A stretch of DNA of 64,000 nucleotides. It comes from Chitinophaga sp. XS-30 (GTDB lineage: Bacteria; Bacteroidota; Bacteroidia; Chitinophagales; Chitinophagaceae). Both the position numbers and the translations under genes were made by a program. The stretch lies in the NCBI RefSeq assembly GCF_008086345.1, contig NZ_CP043006.1:4338032-4402031 (forward strand), written 5' to 3'. This document shows, one piece after another, positions 1 to 8,249 of the stretch (positions are counted from its first letter, which is position 1; each line of letters opens with the position of its first letter). The notes under the pieces are model-generated. The model was not told where the DNA came from and ran no database searches. It worked only from the letters and a program-made list of their open reading frames with translations.

Positions 1-1740
1 GGCCAGGTAGGATATCTGAATGCCATGGAAGTGAATGCCGGTGGTGCTGGCACACCGCCTGTGAACCGTAAACCGGAGATCACCGCCATCGCAGATAAAT
101 CCGTACAATCCGGCACTACGACCTCCATCCCGATCAGCGCGACCGATCCGGACGGAGATGTACTCACTTACAGCACCGAAAACCTTCCGTCGTTCGTTAC
201 GCTGGTACAGTCTCAGGGTAACGTATCCCTGACCGTAGCACCGGGTCTGACCGATGAGGGTGTTTATAATGATATCCGTGTGATCGCCACCGATGCGGGT
301 AGCCTGAGCGACACTGCCAGCTTTAATCTGGAAGTAACCAGCGCCCCGCCGCCGACAGCGGACTATAAACTGATGCTGAATTTCAGGCTGAATGCAGATG
401 CTCCTGCCCCCTGGAACAACATTGCTGAAAAGGAGACCAATGACCTGAAAGACGAGGATGGCAATACCACAAGTGTGTCGCTTATATTCGACTCATGGTG
501 GTGGGCATCCGGTGTTGAAGGCGCCACAACCTACAATAACAGCGGCGTGTATCCGGATGCGGTGATCAGCCAGTATATGTATTTCGGCTCACTGCCGGGA
601 TTCTTCAACGGTGCCCTTACCATGCCGGGCAAACTCACCGGGCTGGATGCCACCAAATCTTACAGCATCAAATTCTTCTCCAGCAGCAAATGGTGGGCGC
701 CACAGCCGGATAATGGAAGCACCATATTTACCATTAACGGTGTAAGCAAAACGCTGTACTCACACAACAACAGCACCAATACAGTAGAATTCACCAACCT
801 GACACCTGATACGAACGGCGAGATATCCTTCGTACTCAGCCTTCCGGAAGGCGGCCAGGTAGGCTACCTGAATGCCATGGAGGTGACAGCGGGAGAAGGT
901 GGTCCGGTTGAACCGCCGGTAAACCGGGCCCCTGTGATCAGCGCTATCGGCAACCAGGCTGTACAGGCTGGCACTACCGGCAGCATCCAGATCAGCGCTA
1001 CCGACCCTGATGGCGACATGCTCACTTACAGCACCGAAAATCTTCCGTCATTCGTAACCCTGGTGCAATCTCAGGGGAACGTGTCTCTCAGTGTGGCACC
1101 TGGCCTGGCCGATGAAGGCGTTTATTCCGGTCTCCGCGTGATTGCCAAAGATCAGGGCGACCTGGCTGACACAGCAACGTTCGACCTTGAGATCACCGGT
1201 ACACCGCCACCTGCGCCGGATTATAAACTGATGCTCAATTTCAGGCTGAATGCAGATGCTCCTGCCCCCTGGAACAATATCGCTGAAAAAGTGACCAATA
1301 ACCTGAAAGACGATCAGGGGCAGACCACCGGGGTATCGCTGGTATTTGACTCATGGTGGTGGGCTGCCGGCATTGAAGGCGCCACAACCTATAATAACAG
1401 CGGCGTGTACCCGGATGCAGTCATCAGCCAGTACATGTACTTCGGCTCACTGCCAGGGTTCTTCAATGGCGCACTCACCATGCCGGGCAAACTTACCGGT
1501 CTGGATGCAGCTAAAACTTACAGCATCAAATTCTTCTCCAGCAGCAAGTGGTGGGCGCCGCAACCGGATAACGGAAGCACAGTATTCACCATCGGTGGAG
1601 TAAGCCAGACGCTTTACGCCCATAACAACAGCGCCAATACCATTGAGTTTACAGACCTGGTGCCGGATGAGAACGGCGAGATATCCTTCGTACTCAGCCT
1701 GCCGGAAGGCGGCCAGGTAGGTTATCTGAATGCCATGGAA
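1..1740 (+). repeat. In-gene tandem repeat, about 855 bp period
   Basis: The string GGCCAGGTAGG recurs in frame at 1, 853 and 1711, giving unit lengths of 852 and 858 bp (284 and 286 codons). The two complete units are nearly identical at protein level over long stretches and very similar at DNA level, for instance through the AACAACAGCGGCGTGTA region. Such similarity points to recent duplication or gene conversion. Copy number may therefore vary between strains, and short-read assemblies may collapse it. Confidence 0.85.
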
Positions 1741-2103
1741 GTGAATGCTACCTCCGGCGAACAACTGGATAATAATGCCCTGATGATCAGCAGCCCCACA
1801 CAGGCAACAAAAGCTGATCCGCTGTCCGCAGAAAACGACGGTATCCGGATGCTCGCCTACCCGAATCCGTTCTCGAACCTCCTGGCAGTGGATGTAGAGC
1901 TGAAACGGGCTGGCAATGTGAAACTGGAGATCGTGGATATGACCGGCAGACTGGTGTACACGGAAAACAGGTCAGATATGCCTGCAGGCAAATCTACCAT
2001 CCGCTTGACCACCGGTTCATACATTCACGCTTCAGGCATCTACCTGCTGAGGCTTGTGCAGGCTGACGGCACTGCAAAAACGATCAAAATACTCAGAAAA
2101 TAG
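1..2103 (+). CDS. Modular secreted protein with T9SS sorting domain (5' partial)
   Basis: The reading frame is already open at base 1, so the true start lies upstream. The visible part is modular: a cadherin/Ig-like module (motif ATDPDGD) is followed by a ~170-residue Trp- and Asn-rich module (FDSWWWA, SSSKWWAP), and the pair occurs twice in full. The window's first residues match the end of a third copy. The last ~85 residues, from YPNPF at about 1858, look like a type A type IX sorting domain, ending in a basic KILRK tail. Such proteins are exported by Sec, moved across the outer membrane by T9SS and then released or anchored on the surface. The Ig-like modules suggest adhesion or carbohydrate contact, but I recognise no catalytic domain. 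An intrinsic terminator follows directly. It has no visible functional tie to the glycan operon downstream. Confidence 0.85.
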   Translation, partial: GQVGYLNAMEVNAGGAGTPPVNRKPEITAIADKSVQSGTTTSIPISATDPDGDVLTYSTENLPSFVTLVQSQGNVSLTVAPGLTDEGVYNDIRVIATDAGSLSDTASFNLEVTSAPPPTADYKLMLNFRLNADAPAPWNNIAEKETNDLKDEDGNTTSVSLIFDSWWWASGVEGATTYNNSGVYPDAVISQYMYFGSLPGFFNGALTMPGKLTGLDATKSYSIKFFSSSKWWAPQPDNGSTIFTINGVSKTLYSHNNSTNTVEFTNLTPDTNGEISFVLSLPEGGQVGYLNAMEVTAGEGGPVEPPVNRAPVISAIGNQAVQAGTTGSIQISATDPDGDMLTYSTENLPSFVTLVQSQGNVSLSVAPGLADEGVYSGLRVIAKDQGDLADTATFDLEITGTPPPAPDYKLMLNFRLNADAPAPWNNIAEKVTNNLKDDQGQTTGVSLVFDSWWWAAGIEGATTYNNSGVYPDAVISQYMYFGSLPGFFNGALTMPGKLTGLDAAKTYSIKFFSSSKWWAPQPDNGSTVFTIGGVSQTLYAHNNSANTIEFTDLVPDENGEISFVLSLPEGGQVGYLNAMEVNATSGEQLDNNALMISSPTQATKADPLSAENDGIRMLAYPNPFSNLLAVDVELKRAGNVKLEIVDMTGRLVYTENRSDMPAGKSTIRLTTGSYIHASGIYLLRLVQADGTAKTIKILRK

Positions 2104-2123
2104 AATCGGTCTTTTGAAGGACT

Positions 2124-2158
2124 AAAGGGTTGCATCAGATCTGATGCAACCCTTTTTC
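2124..2158 (+). terminator. Intrinsic terminator after the T9SS-cargo gene
   Basis: A perfect 32-base palindrome (left arm AAAGGGTTGCATCAGA, 2124-2139; right arm 2140-2155) runs into a T tract. It lies 20 bases past the stop codon, which is textbook rho-independent geometry. Confidence 0.9.
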
Positions 2159-2300
2159 TTTATCAGGGCCCTTAACTGTTCCCATTGGTTTCTTCACTAC
2201 TCGCCCTTTTCACCATTTTCACTGCCTAAATACCCGCGTTCCCTAAATATTTCAGGTATTTCGCATGGATTAATTTTTTTTTAGGTCGTATTGATATAAA

Positions 2301-2328
2301 TTTGCATTTTAAACCGAATATACTTTTG
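2301..2328 (+). promoter_or_regulatory. Possible upstream promoter of the glycan operon
   Basis: TTTG at 2301-2304 and TACTTTTG at 2321-2328 fit the Bacteroidota -33/-7 pattern (TTTG, then TAnnTTTG), but the 16-base spacing is short. A small dyad, CTGCATG / CATGCAG, follows at 2331-2348. This is weaker than the candidate at 2407-2437. Confidence 0.4.
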
Positions 2329-2406
2329 CCCTGCATGCTGCCATGCAGATGAGAGATAGTTATTGACGAATTGGATCATTTTCCCAAAGGTATCTTCCCG
2401 GTTTGT

Positions 2407-2437
2407 TTTGGCTCTTGACTTTTTTCAACTATTTTTG
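2407..2437 (+). promoter_or_regulatory. Main promoter candidate of the glycan operon
   Basis: TTTG (2407-2410) is followed after exactly 19 bases by TATTTTTG (2430-2437). This matches the primary-sigma consensus of Bacteroidota very well. Transcription would start near 2443, leaving an untranslated leader of about 240 nt before the first gene at 2687. Confidence 0.7.
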
Positions 2438-2538
2438 CTTTTCGAAATAACCTCATCCTTCAAAAAACCAGGCATGACCACCGGATATCCCATTCCGGCC
2501 TTGCTTTCATTATTTTTTACCATTCCTCTGAACTTCTA

Positions 2539-2653
2539 ACCGGTACCGGTAAGTGCCCCGGAATTTTGTATTCCCTGTCACACACGGGTATCCTGATGTA
2601 ACACCGGAAAGCCGGATACATCTATTAATGATCTGGATTTCCAGATTTTTTTT
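2539..2653 (+). promoter_or_regulatory. Structured leader with terminator-like hairpin (attenuator candidate)
   Basis: The leader of the glycan operon contains a 12-base palindrome ACCGGTACCGGT (2539-2550) and a possible pairing of GTATCC with GGATAC around 2588-2617. At 2631-2646 the hairpin ATCTGGA/TCCAGAT is followed by eight T residues (2646-2653), 33 bases before the first start codon. The last element looks like an intrinsic terminator inside the leader, so the operon may be controlled by attenuation or antitermination. The rest of the 583-base gap (2104-2686) shows only the upstream terminator and the two promoter candidates. Confidence 0.5.
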
Positions 2654-2686
2654 GAAAGATATAGTTAATAAAAAATTATAAATAGT

Positions 2687-4876
2687 ATGGATATAACATA
2701 TTTCATAAAGGCCCTGCTGAAGAAAAAGTGGTGGATCATTCTGAGTACATTCGGCGCTATTGCGGCAGCTTTTGTATTCACAATGGGCAGGCCTAAATTG
2801 TATGTTTCTTCTGCACAGATGTCTACCAGTTTCACCACAAACGATCAGATCAAACTGAGAGAGGAGAACGTCAATCTGTTTGAAGCCGATGTGAAATTCG
2901 ACAACGTGATCCAAACTATCAACTCACCGCTTGTCATAGGTCTTCTGTCCTGTAATTTGCTGATACATGACCTCACATCCAACAAACCGTTCACTCATCT
3001 TACGGAGAAAGAACTGAACTCCGACGCATATCGCAGGGCCAATAAAGAAGCTATGCTGACCATTTGCCAGCAGAAGCTGGATTCCTTGCAGATGCTTACC
3101 TCCTACAACGAAGATGAAAGAAGGGTATTAGAATACATGAAGTTATATCGCTATGACTATGAGTCTATCCGGAAGAAGCTATATGTCGGCCGCCTGCAGC
3201 GGACTGACTATATAGATATCGTGTACCGTTCAGAGAATCCTGAGCTCTCGGCTCATGTTGTGAATACGCTTTACCATGAATTTATCCGTTTTCACCGTAG
3301 TTCGCGTACCGAGCGGTCCGTTGAAAATATCGGAACTTTCCAGTCATTGGTAGAACAAAAAAAGCTGGAACTTGATGCAAAGGTAGAAGCGCTGCGAATG
3401 TATAAATCCTCGGAAGGTCTGCTGAATGTGGAAGCGGCCAGCGGCAACGAGTGGGACCTTATCAAGCAATTTGAAAAGGCCCTGTATGATGAAAGGGCAA
3501 ACAAGAATACTATAGAAGCCGCACTGGGAAATATAAATGATCAGATGAAGCAGATCGCGGGCGGACAGACCATATATAATAACCAAAACAGCGAGATCAT
3601 TTCCCTTCGCAAACAGATCAATGAGCTGAACGATGAATATATTCGCGGAGGTTCCAAAGACGATGATCTGAATCTTAGAATAAAGAACCTGCGGGCTGAA
3701 CTTCAGAAAAAACTCATCAGTGTGTCTGTCCCTACAGGTAAGGCCGTAACACGGGAAGAACTGGAGCAGCAACGCGCTTCTTTACAGGCAGAGCTCAATG
3801 CTTCCAGGCAAAATGAGCAAAGCCTGGAAATGAAGATACGTACCCTCAGATACTCCGTTGGTTCTTACGCCAACAAGGAAGCCACGGTAACCTCACTTCA
3901 GCAGGAAGTAGAACTTGCGCAGGACGAGTACAACAAGCTGAAAGAAAAACTGAATTCAGCCCTGGACAACCGTTCAGTACAGCAGGATGACTTCCGCCAG
4001 ACGCTTAAAGGGCAACCGGCATTCAAGCCCGAATCCTCCAAGCGCGTCATCATCATGGGCATGGCCGGTATTTCTGTACTGATGCTTTCATCCCTGCTGT
4101 TCCTTTTCCTGGAATTTACAGATTCTTCCATCAAATCTCCCTCCATATTCGGCAAACATGTAGCCCTGAAACTGATCAACACGATCAATCATGCCGATCT
4201 TCACAAATACAGCATTCTGGAGGTGCTGCAGAAAAGAGTAGATGATGATGAGCAATTGAAAAAAAGACAGAACATTTTCCGCGAGTTGATGCGCAAGCTG
4301 CGTTTCGAGATCGAGCACAGCGGTCGCAAGATATTCCTGCTTACCAGTACCAAGCCGCAGCAGGGAAAGACCACACTTACCCAGGCCCTGGCTTATAGCC
4401 TCAGCCTTAGCAACAAGCGTGTATTGGTCATCGATACCAACTTTTGCAATAACGATATCACCGTGCAAATGGAAGCCAAGCCTTTGCTGGAATCTTTTTC
4501 CGTTCCACCAAGCGAATTCAGCTATGAAAAGATCAGGGATATTGTTACTACTTACGCGATCGATAATATTGAGGTAATTGGCTGCAAGGGTGGGGATTAT
4601 ACACCTTCCGAGATACTTCCCCCGAATCACCTGCTGAATTACCTGGACGAACTGAAAGCACATTATGATTTTATTTTACTGGAAGGAGCACCGTTAAATG
4701 ACTATACCGATAGCAAGGAACTTTCTGAATATGTAGAAGGAGTAGTTGCCATATTTTCATCCAAGGCTTCCCTCAACCAAATAGATAAGGATTCTATCGA
4801 ATTCCTTCACCAACTGGGTGATAAATTCATAGGGGCCGTATTGAACAATGTGCGGGAAGACTTCCTGGAGCATTAA
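2687..4876 (+). CDS. Wzc/GumC-like polysaccharide chain-length protein with degenerate tyrosine-kinase domain
   Basis: This 729-residue inner-membrane protein has the layout of Wzz/Wzc co-polymerases: transmembrane helix 1 (about 13-35), a large periplasmic coiled-coil region (about 180-430), transmembrane helix 2 (about 446-470) and a cytoplasmic P-loop domain (about 500-729). Family members set polymer length and couple synthesis to export. A Walker A-like STKPQQGKTT lies near residue 553 and an A'-like VLVIDTNF near 580. The Walker B segment reads FILLEGAP where BY-kinases normally have an Asp (VIIDTPP type). The protein ends in REDFLEH without the usual Tyr cluster, so autophosphorylation is doubtful. 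It is the first gene of an operon running to 10695. I am sure of the family and unsure of kinase activity. Confidence 0.85.
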   Translation: MDITYFIKALLKKKWWIILSTFGAIAAAFVFTMGRPKLYVSSAQMSTSFTTNDQIKLREENVNLFEADVKFDNVIQTINSPLVIGLLSCNLLIHDLTSNKPFTHLTEKELNSDAYRRANKEAMLTICQQKLDSLQMLTSYNEDERRVLEYMKLYRYDYESIRKKLYVGRLQRTDYIDIVYRSENPELSAHVVNTLYHEFIRFHRSSRTERSVENIGTFQSLVEQKKLELDAKVEALRMYKSSEGLLNVEAASGNEWDLIKQFEKALYDERANKNTIEAALGNINDQMKQIAGGQTIYNNQNSEIISLRKQINELNDEYIRGGSKDDDLNLRIKNLRAELQKKLISVSVPTGKAVTREELEQQRASLQAELNASRQNEQSLEMKIRTLRYSVGSYANKEATVTSLQQEVELAQDEYNKLKEKLNSALDNRSVQQDDFRQTLKGQPAFKPESSKRVIIMGMAGISVLMLSSLLFLFLEFTDSSIKSPSIFGKHVALKLINTINHADLHKYSILEVLQKRVDDDEQLKKRQNIFRELMRKLRFEIEHSGRKIFLLTSTKPQQGKTTLTQALAYSLSLSNKRVLVIDTNFCNNDITVQMEAKPLLESFSVPPSEFSYEKIRDIVTTYAIDNIEVIGCKGGDYTPSEILPPNHLLNYLDELKAHYDFILLEGAPLNDYTDSKELSEYVEGVVAIFSSKASLNQIDKDSIEFLHQLGDKFIGAVLNNVREDFLEH

Positions 4877-4894
4877 TCCCCAAAAAAAACTATT

Positions 4895-5983
4895 GTGAAC
4901 GTCCAACATGAGCTCAAAAATTTATTCCACATTGGCCCGAGAGTAAAAGATGACCGATACGCATGGATTGACTATGCCAAAGGCATCGCTATTATTCTGG
5001 TGGTGTACAGGCATGCCGCCTATGGTCTGATATCCAGTGAGATAGTCGTCAAGCCCTGGGTAATCGACCTGAACAACGCCTTATATAGTTTTCGTATGCC
5101 GCTGTTTTTTTTACTTTCAGGATTGTTCTTTAACAGAAGCCTGCTGAAACGCAGCCCAAAGAACTATGCTATTGCAAAGGTAAATACCCTCCTGTACCCC
5201 TACCTGCTGTGGGCCGTCATCCAGATCACCCTGCAGATATTATCTGGCGGCGGTTATGCAAATGCAGACAGGAGCAGTGCTGATTACCTCAACATATTTG
5301 TGCAGCCCCGCAAGCTGGATCAGCTCTGGTACCTGTTCGCGCTGTTCAATGTATCCATGCTCTATCTGCTCACAACGGTTGTGCTGAAGACCAAAGGGAA
5401 ATGGCAGTTGCTGATTGGTCTGGTGTTGCTGGGCATCGCCCCTTTTCTGAAAAACATCAGTACATTCTATGACATTGCGTTGCACTATATCTTCTTTTCC
5501 ATCGGCAGCGTATGCGCGGATTTCTTCTTCAGTGAAAGGTCCAGGGGACAACTTTCTTCCTTTTCCTCTTTGCTGTTGCTGTTGCCGCTGTTTGTTGTTT
5601 CGCAGTACTATTTCCTGCGTTATCCGGAAATGAACCTCTACCTGTACGCTTTTGTAGCCATCGCCGGCAGTATTTTCACGATCGTGCTGTCATTTATACT
5701 GTCAAAATACCAGGTAATGGACTTCCTGCAGATGCTGGGGCACTATTCACTTTATATCTACCTGATACATGTGTCTGTAGGGGCTTTCATAAGGTATCAG
5801 CTGATAAACATCGACTGGTTCAGGGAACATACGACCGTTTTCCTCATTGTAATGATCATTACAACCATCCTGTTATCAATATTGCTCTACAGGGTGCTGA
5901 CAATGATCGGAATGCAATTCCTGTTTAAAGGCAGTTTCAGGGAAGTAAAACATACATCAGTTATAAATAATCAACAAGCATGA
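4895..5983 (+). CDS. Acyltransferase 3 family membrane protein
   Basis: A 362-residue polytopic protein of about ten membrane helices, of the acyltransferase-3 family that moves acetyl or other acyl groups onto surface glycans. The N-terminus carries the family signature: DYAKGIAIILVVYRH, with the conserved His at residue 40, followed by FRMPLFFLLSGLFF. The start is GTG at 4895, 18 bases after the preceding gene; I found no better in-frame ATG before the conserved region. Its stop overlaps the next small reading frame in an ATGA junction, a sign of translational coupling. Within the operon it probably decorates the exported polymer or a lipid-linked repeat unit; the substrate cannot be read from sequence. 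Confidence 0.85.
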   Translation: MNVQHELKNLFHIGPRVKDDRYAWIDYAKGIAIILVVYRHAAYGLISSEIVVKPWVIDLNNALYSFRMPLFFLLSGLFFNRSLLKRSPKNYAIAKVNTLLYPYLLWAVIQITLQILSGGGYANADRSSADYLNIFVQPRKLDQLWYLFALFNVSMLYLLTTVVLKTKGKWQLLIGLVLLGIAPFLKNISTFYDIALHYIFFSIGSVCADFFFSERSRGQLSSFSSLLLLLPLFVVSQYYFLRYPEMNLYLYAFVAIAGSIFTIVLSFILSKYQVMDFLQMLGHYSLYIYLIHVSVGAFIRYQLINIDWFREHTTVFLIVMIITTILLSILLYRVLTMIGMQFLFKGSFREVKHTSVINNQQA

Positions 5984-6090
5984 AAAAAGAGGAGAAGAAA
6001 GTGATCAATGAGAAGTTACATCAGGGACTCATCCTTTTTTTTATAGCGATGACCATCGGGATGATCATTTTTAAAATCATGTTTCTGTAA
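5980..6090 (+). CDS. 36-residue single-helix membrane peptide
   Basis: A very short frame of 36 codons begins with an ATGA overlap on the acyltransferase stop and ends 11 bases before the polymerase gene. The product has a charged N-terminus (MKKEEKKVINEKLHQ) followed by about 20 hydrophobic residues (GLILFFIAMTIGMIIFKIMF), so it should be one membrane-spanning helix with its charged end in the cytoplasm. The coupled junction and tight spacing argue that it is translated. By analogy with other tiny operon-encoded membrane peptides it may stabilise the acyltransferase or polymerase, but that is inference and I recognise no family. Confidence 0.6.
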   Translation: MKKEEKKVINEKLHQGLILFFIAMTIGMIIFKIMFL

Positions 6091-6101
6091 ACGAAGTTCG
6101 A

Positions 6102-7541
6102 ATGCAAACCGGCACAAAAAATATCTGGCAGATACTGGGAATTATCGCCTGGGTACTCTTAATCCCGGCGATAACCTATGTGGCCACTATTGACTACAAG
6201 ATGAGCCTTGTGCTGTTTGGCGGCATCATCGGAACAGCGATGGTGGTTGCTACCCTGCTGAATTTCCGGTTGGGGTATTTTATGCTGCTGACATTCGGCC
6301 TGACGGTCAGGGTGGTGGAACGGATGTCCGGCATGGAATTAAGTATTGGCGTACCCATGGATCTCCTCCTGTTTGTGGTACTGATAGGCAGCCTGATCAA
6401 CAATAAAGACAAAAGCATGTCCAAAGTGGATTTTTTCCGGGATCCGCTGCTCATCACATTCTACGTGTATATTGCCTATCTGCTGATCCAGTTTTTCAAC
6501 CCCAACATCTTTCAGCGTACGGGGTGGACCACCTTTATGCGGGTATTCATGCGCAATATGCTGTTCATTTATGTGACCATGAAAATGATCCGGTCCATGA
6601 ACGATGTAAAGCTGTTCTTCAAGTTCTGGCTTATCATCTCCACGCTGGCCGCACTGTATGGCTGTATTCAGCAATGGTTCGGGTTAATGCCTTTCGAAAA
6701 AAACTACATCGCCCTTTACCCTGAAAAGTTCAAGACAGTGGTGATCCTTACCGGCATACGCATCTTCTCCTTCATGTCCGACCCTGCGGTGTTTGGCCTG
6801 TTGATGGCTTGCGGCATCATCATCTGCGTGATTCTGCTCACGGCAAAAAAGACGGTTATCAGTCTACCGGTGAAGCTGATGCTGTTGGTCTCCCTTTTCC
6901 TCCATATGATGTCACTCGGTTATTCCGGCACCCGTACCGGATATGTTATGGTACCAATGGGACTGCTGATATTCTTCCTGGCCAACCTTCACCGGCGCAA
7001 TACCGTTATCATGGCCGTAGTATTCGGTATGTTTGCGGTGCTGGTCCTTTACGGGCCGTTTTATGGCAGCCCGACGATCGTTCGGGTGAGAACAGCTTTT
7101 GTGGGGTCGGAAGACGCCTCGCTGAATGTAAGGGATATCAACAGGCACCGGATACAGCCATATATCTATACGCATCCGATCGGTGGCGGCGTGCTCACCT
7201 CGGGAGAAGAAGGCAAAACCTATAACCCGGGCCATGTGCTGGCCGGGTTCCCTCCTGACAGCGGCTACCTGAGGGTGGCACTGGAAATGGGCTGGATAGG
7301 CATCATCATCGTCGGTATCAATACATTCCTGGTATTGCAATATGCCGTCGTCAATTACTTCAGGAGCAAAACGGAACTGGACGGATTGCTCCTCATCAGC
7401 ATAGCAGCCGTAGTTTTCTCCATGGCAGTCGGCCAATATGCGCAGGAAGCCGCCGGGCTGATCGAATCTGCATTCCTGCTGAATGCGCTTACGGGAATTT
7501 CTATCAAACTAAAATATCTACAATTAAATAACAAACAATGA
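6102..7541 (+). CDS. O-antigen ligase / Wzy-like polymerase family protein
   Basis: A 479-residue protein with about 11 predicted membrane helices. A large loop near residues 340-385 contains THPIGGGVLTSG and then PPDSGYLRVALEMGWIG, matching the H-x-x-G-x-G and D-S-x-x-L patterns of the WaaL/Wzy family. These inner-membrane enzymes polymerise lipid-linked glycan repeats or ligate glycan to an acceptor on the periplasmic face. Lying between a Wzc-like gene and an export-like gene, polymerisation is more likely than lipid A ligation. The stop overlaps the next start in an ATGA at 7538-7541. Confidence 0.8.
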   Translation: MQTGTKNIWQILGIIAWVLLIPAITYVATIDYKMSLVLFGGIIGTAMVVATLLNFRLGYFMLLTFGLTVRVVERMSGMELSIGVPMDLLLFVVLIGSLINNKDKSMSKVDFFRDPLLITFYVYIAYLLIQFFNPNIFQRTGWTTFMRVFMRNMLFIYVTMKMIRSMNDVKLFFKFWLIISTLAALYGCIQQWFGLMPFEKNYIALYPEKFKTVVILTGIRIFSFMSDPAVFGLLMACGIIICVILLTAKKTVISLPVKLMLLVSLFLHMMSLGYSGTRTGYVMVPMGLLIFFLANLHRRNTVIMAVVFGMFAVLVLYGPFYGSPTIVRVRTAFVGSEDASLNVRDINRHRIQPYIYTHPIGGGVLTSGEEGKTYNPGHVLAGFPPDSGYLRVALEMGWIGIIIVGINTFLVLQYAVVNYFRSKTELDGLLLISIAAVVFSMAVGQYAQEAAGLIESAFLLNALTGISIKLKYLQLNNKQ

Positions 7542-8245
7542 AAAAAGAACTCCTTACACTACTGTTAATTGGTCTGGGATTCGTATCCCAGGCGCAAAGA
7601 ACCGATACGACCATACTGATGGTCCTGCCTGCTGATCAGCCAACCGTGGCAAGATTAAAAGTAAAGCTGGTTGAGCTGGCCCTCAACAATCCTGACATGA
7701 GGGTCCATGATCTGAAAAAGCTGGCTGCAAAATATGAGGCCAATCGCGCCAAAGCGGAATGGTTGAACCATTTTGTGGCTTCCGGCAACCTGAATGAGTT
7801 CACCATCAAGAACGGCAACAACAATACATTCTTTCCGCGCTACAATTTCGGCGTATCCGTTCCGCTTGGCAATTTCATCGGTATCCCCAATGCTGTTAAA
7901 ATGGCAAAAACCAATGGAAAGATTGCTGAAGAGCAGAAAAAGAGTGACGCCCTGGAGTTGAAGGCCATGGTATTGGAAGCTTATGAGGAATACGCCGCTA
8001 ACAAACAGCTGCTTGAACTTCAGCTGCCCCTGCTGGAAGATGCGCTCAATACATTCCGCCAGACAGAAGAGCAATTTTCCAACGGAGCAGCGGGTGTTAC
8101 CGTGGAAAATTACAACGCCACCTACAGGCAATACAATACAGAAATGGTACGTAAGGTGGAACTGGAAAGAAACCTCCGCAAGTCAAAGATCACACTGGAA
8201 GGCATGATCGGCATGACCCTGGAAGAGGTGCTGCTGCAATTATAA
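7538..8245 (+). CDS. Half-size TolC-like outer-membrane protein
   Basis: A 235-residue protein with a Sec signal peptide (residues 1-19, ending SQAQ) that resembles the C-terminal repeat of TolC outer-membrane efflux proteins. Long amphipathic helices flank one beta-strand-like segment (PRYNFGVSVPLG, about 103-114), and the second helix pair (about 130-230) is rich in Gln, Glu and Leu. Complete TolC proteins have two such repeats and 420-480 residues; here only one is present with no sign of a frameshift. It starts inside the polymerase stop codon (ATGA), so it belongs to the operon. It could oligomerise into an exit duct for the polymer or be a periplasmic adaptor; no Wza-like channel is encoded nearby. 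Confidence 0.65.
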   Translation: MKKELLTLLLIGLGFVSQAQRTDTTILMVLPADQPTVARLKVKLVELALNNPDMRVHDLKKLAAKYEANRAKAEWLNHFVASGNLNEFTIKNGNNNTFFPRYNFGVSVPLGNFIGIPNAVKMAKTNGKIAEEQKKSDALELKAMVLEAYEEYAANKQLLELQLPLLEDALNTFRQTEEQFSNGAAGVTVENYNATYRQYNTEMVRKVELERNLRKSKITLEGMIGMTLEEVLLQL

Positions 8246-8249
8246 GCAC

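Noticed and set aside
2510..2914. 134-codon minus-strand frame over the glycan-operon leader
   Set aside because: It overlaps the start of the Wzc-like gene and the leader structures, and shows no domain.
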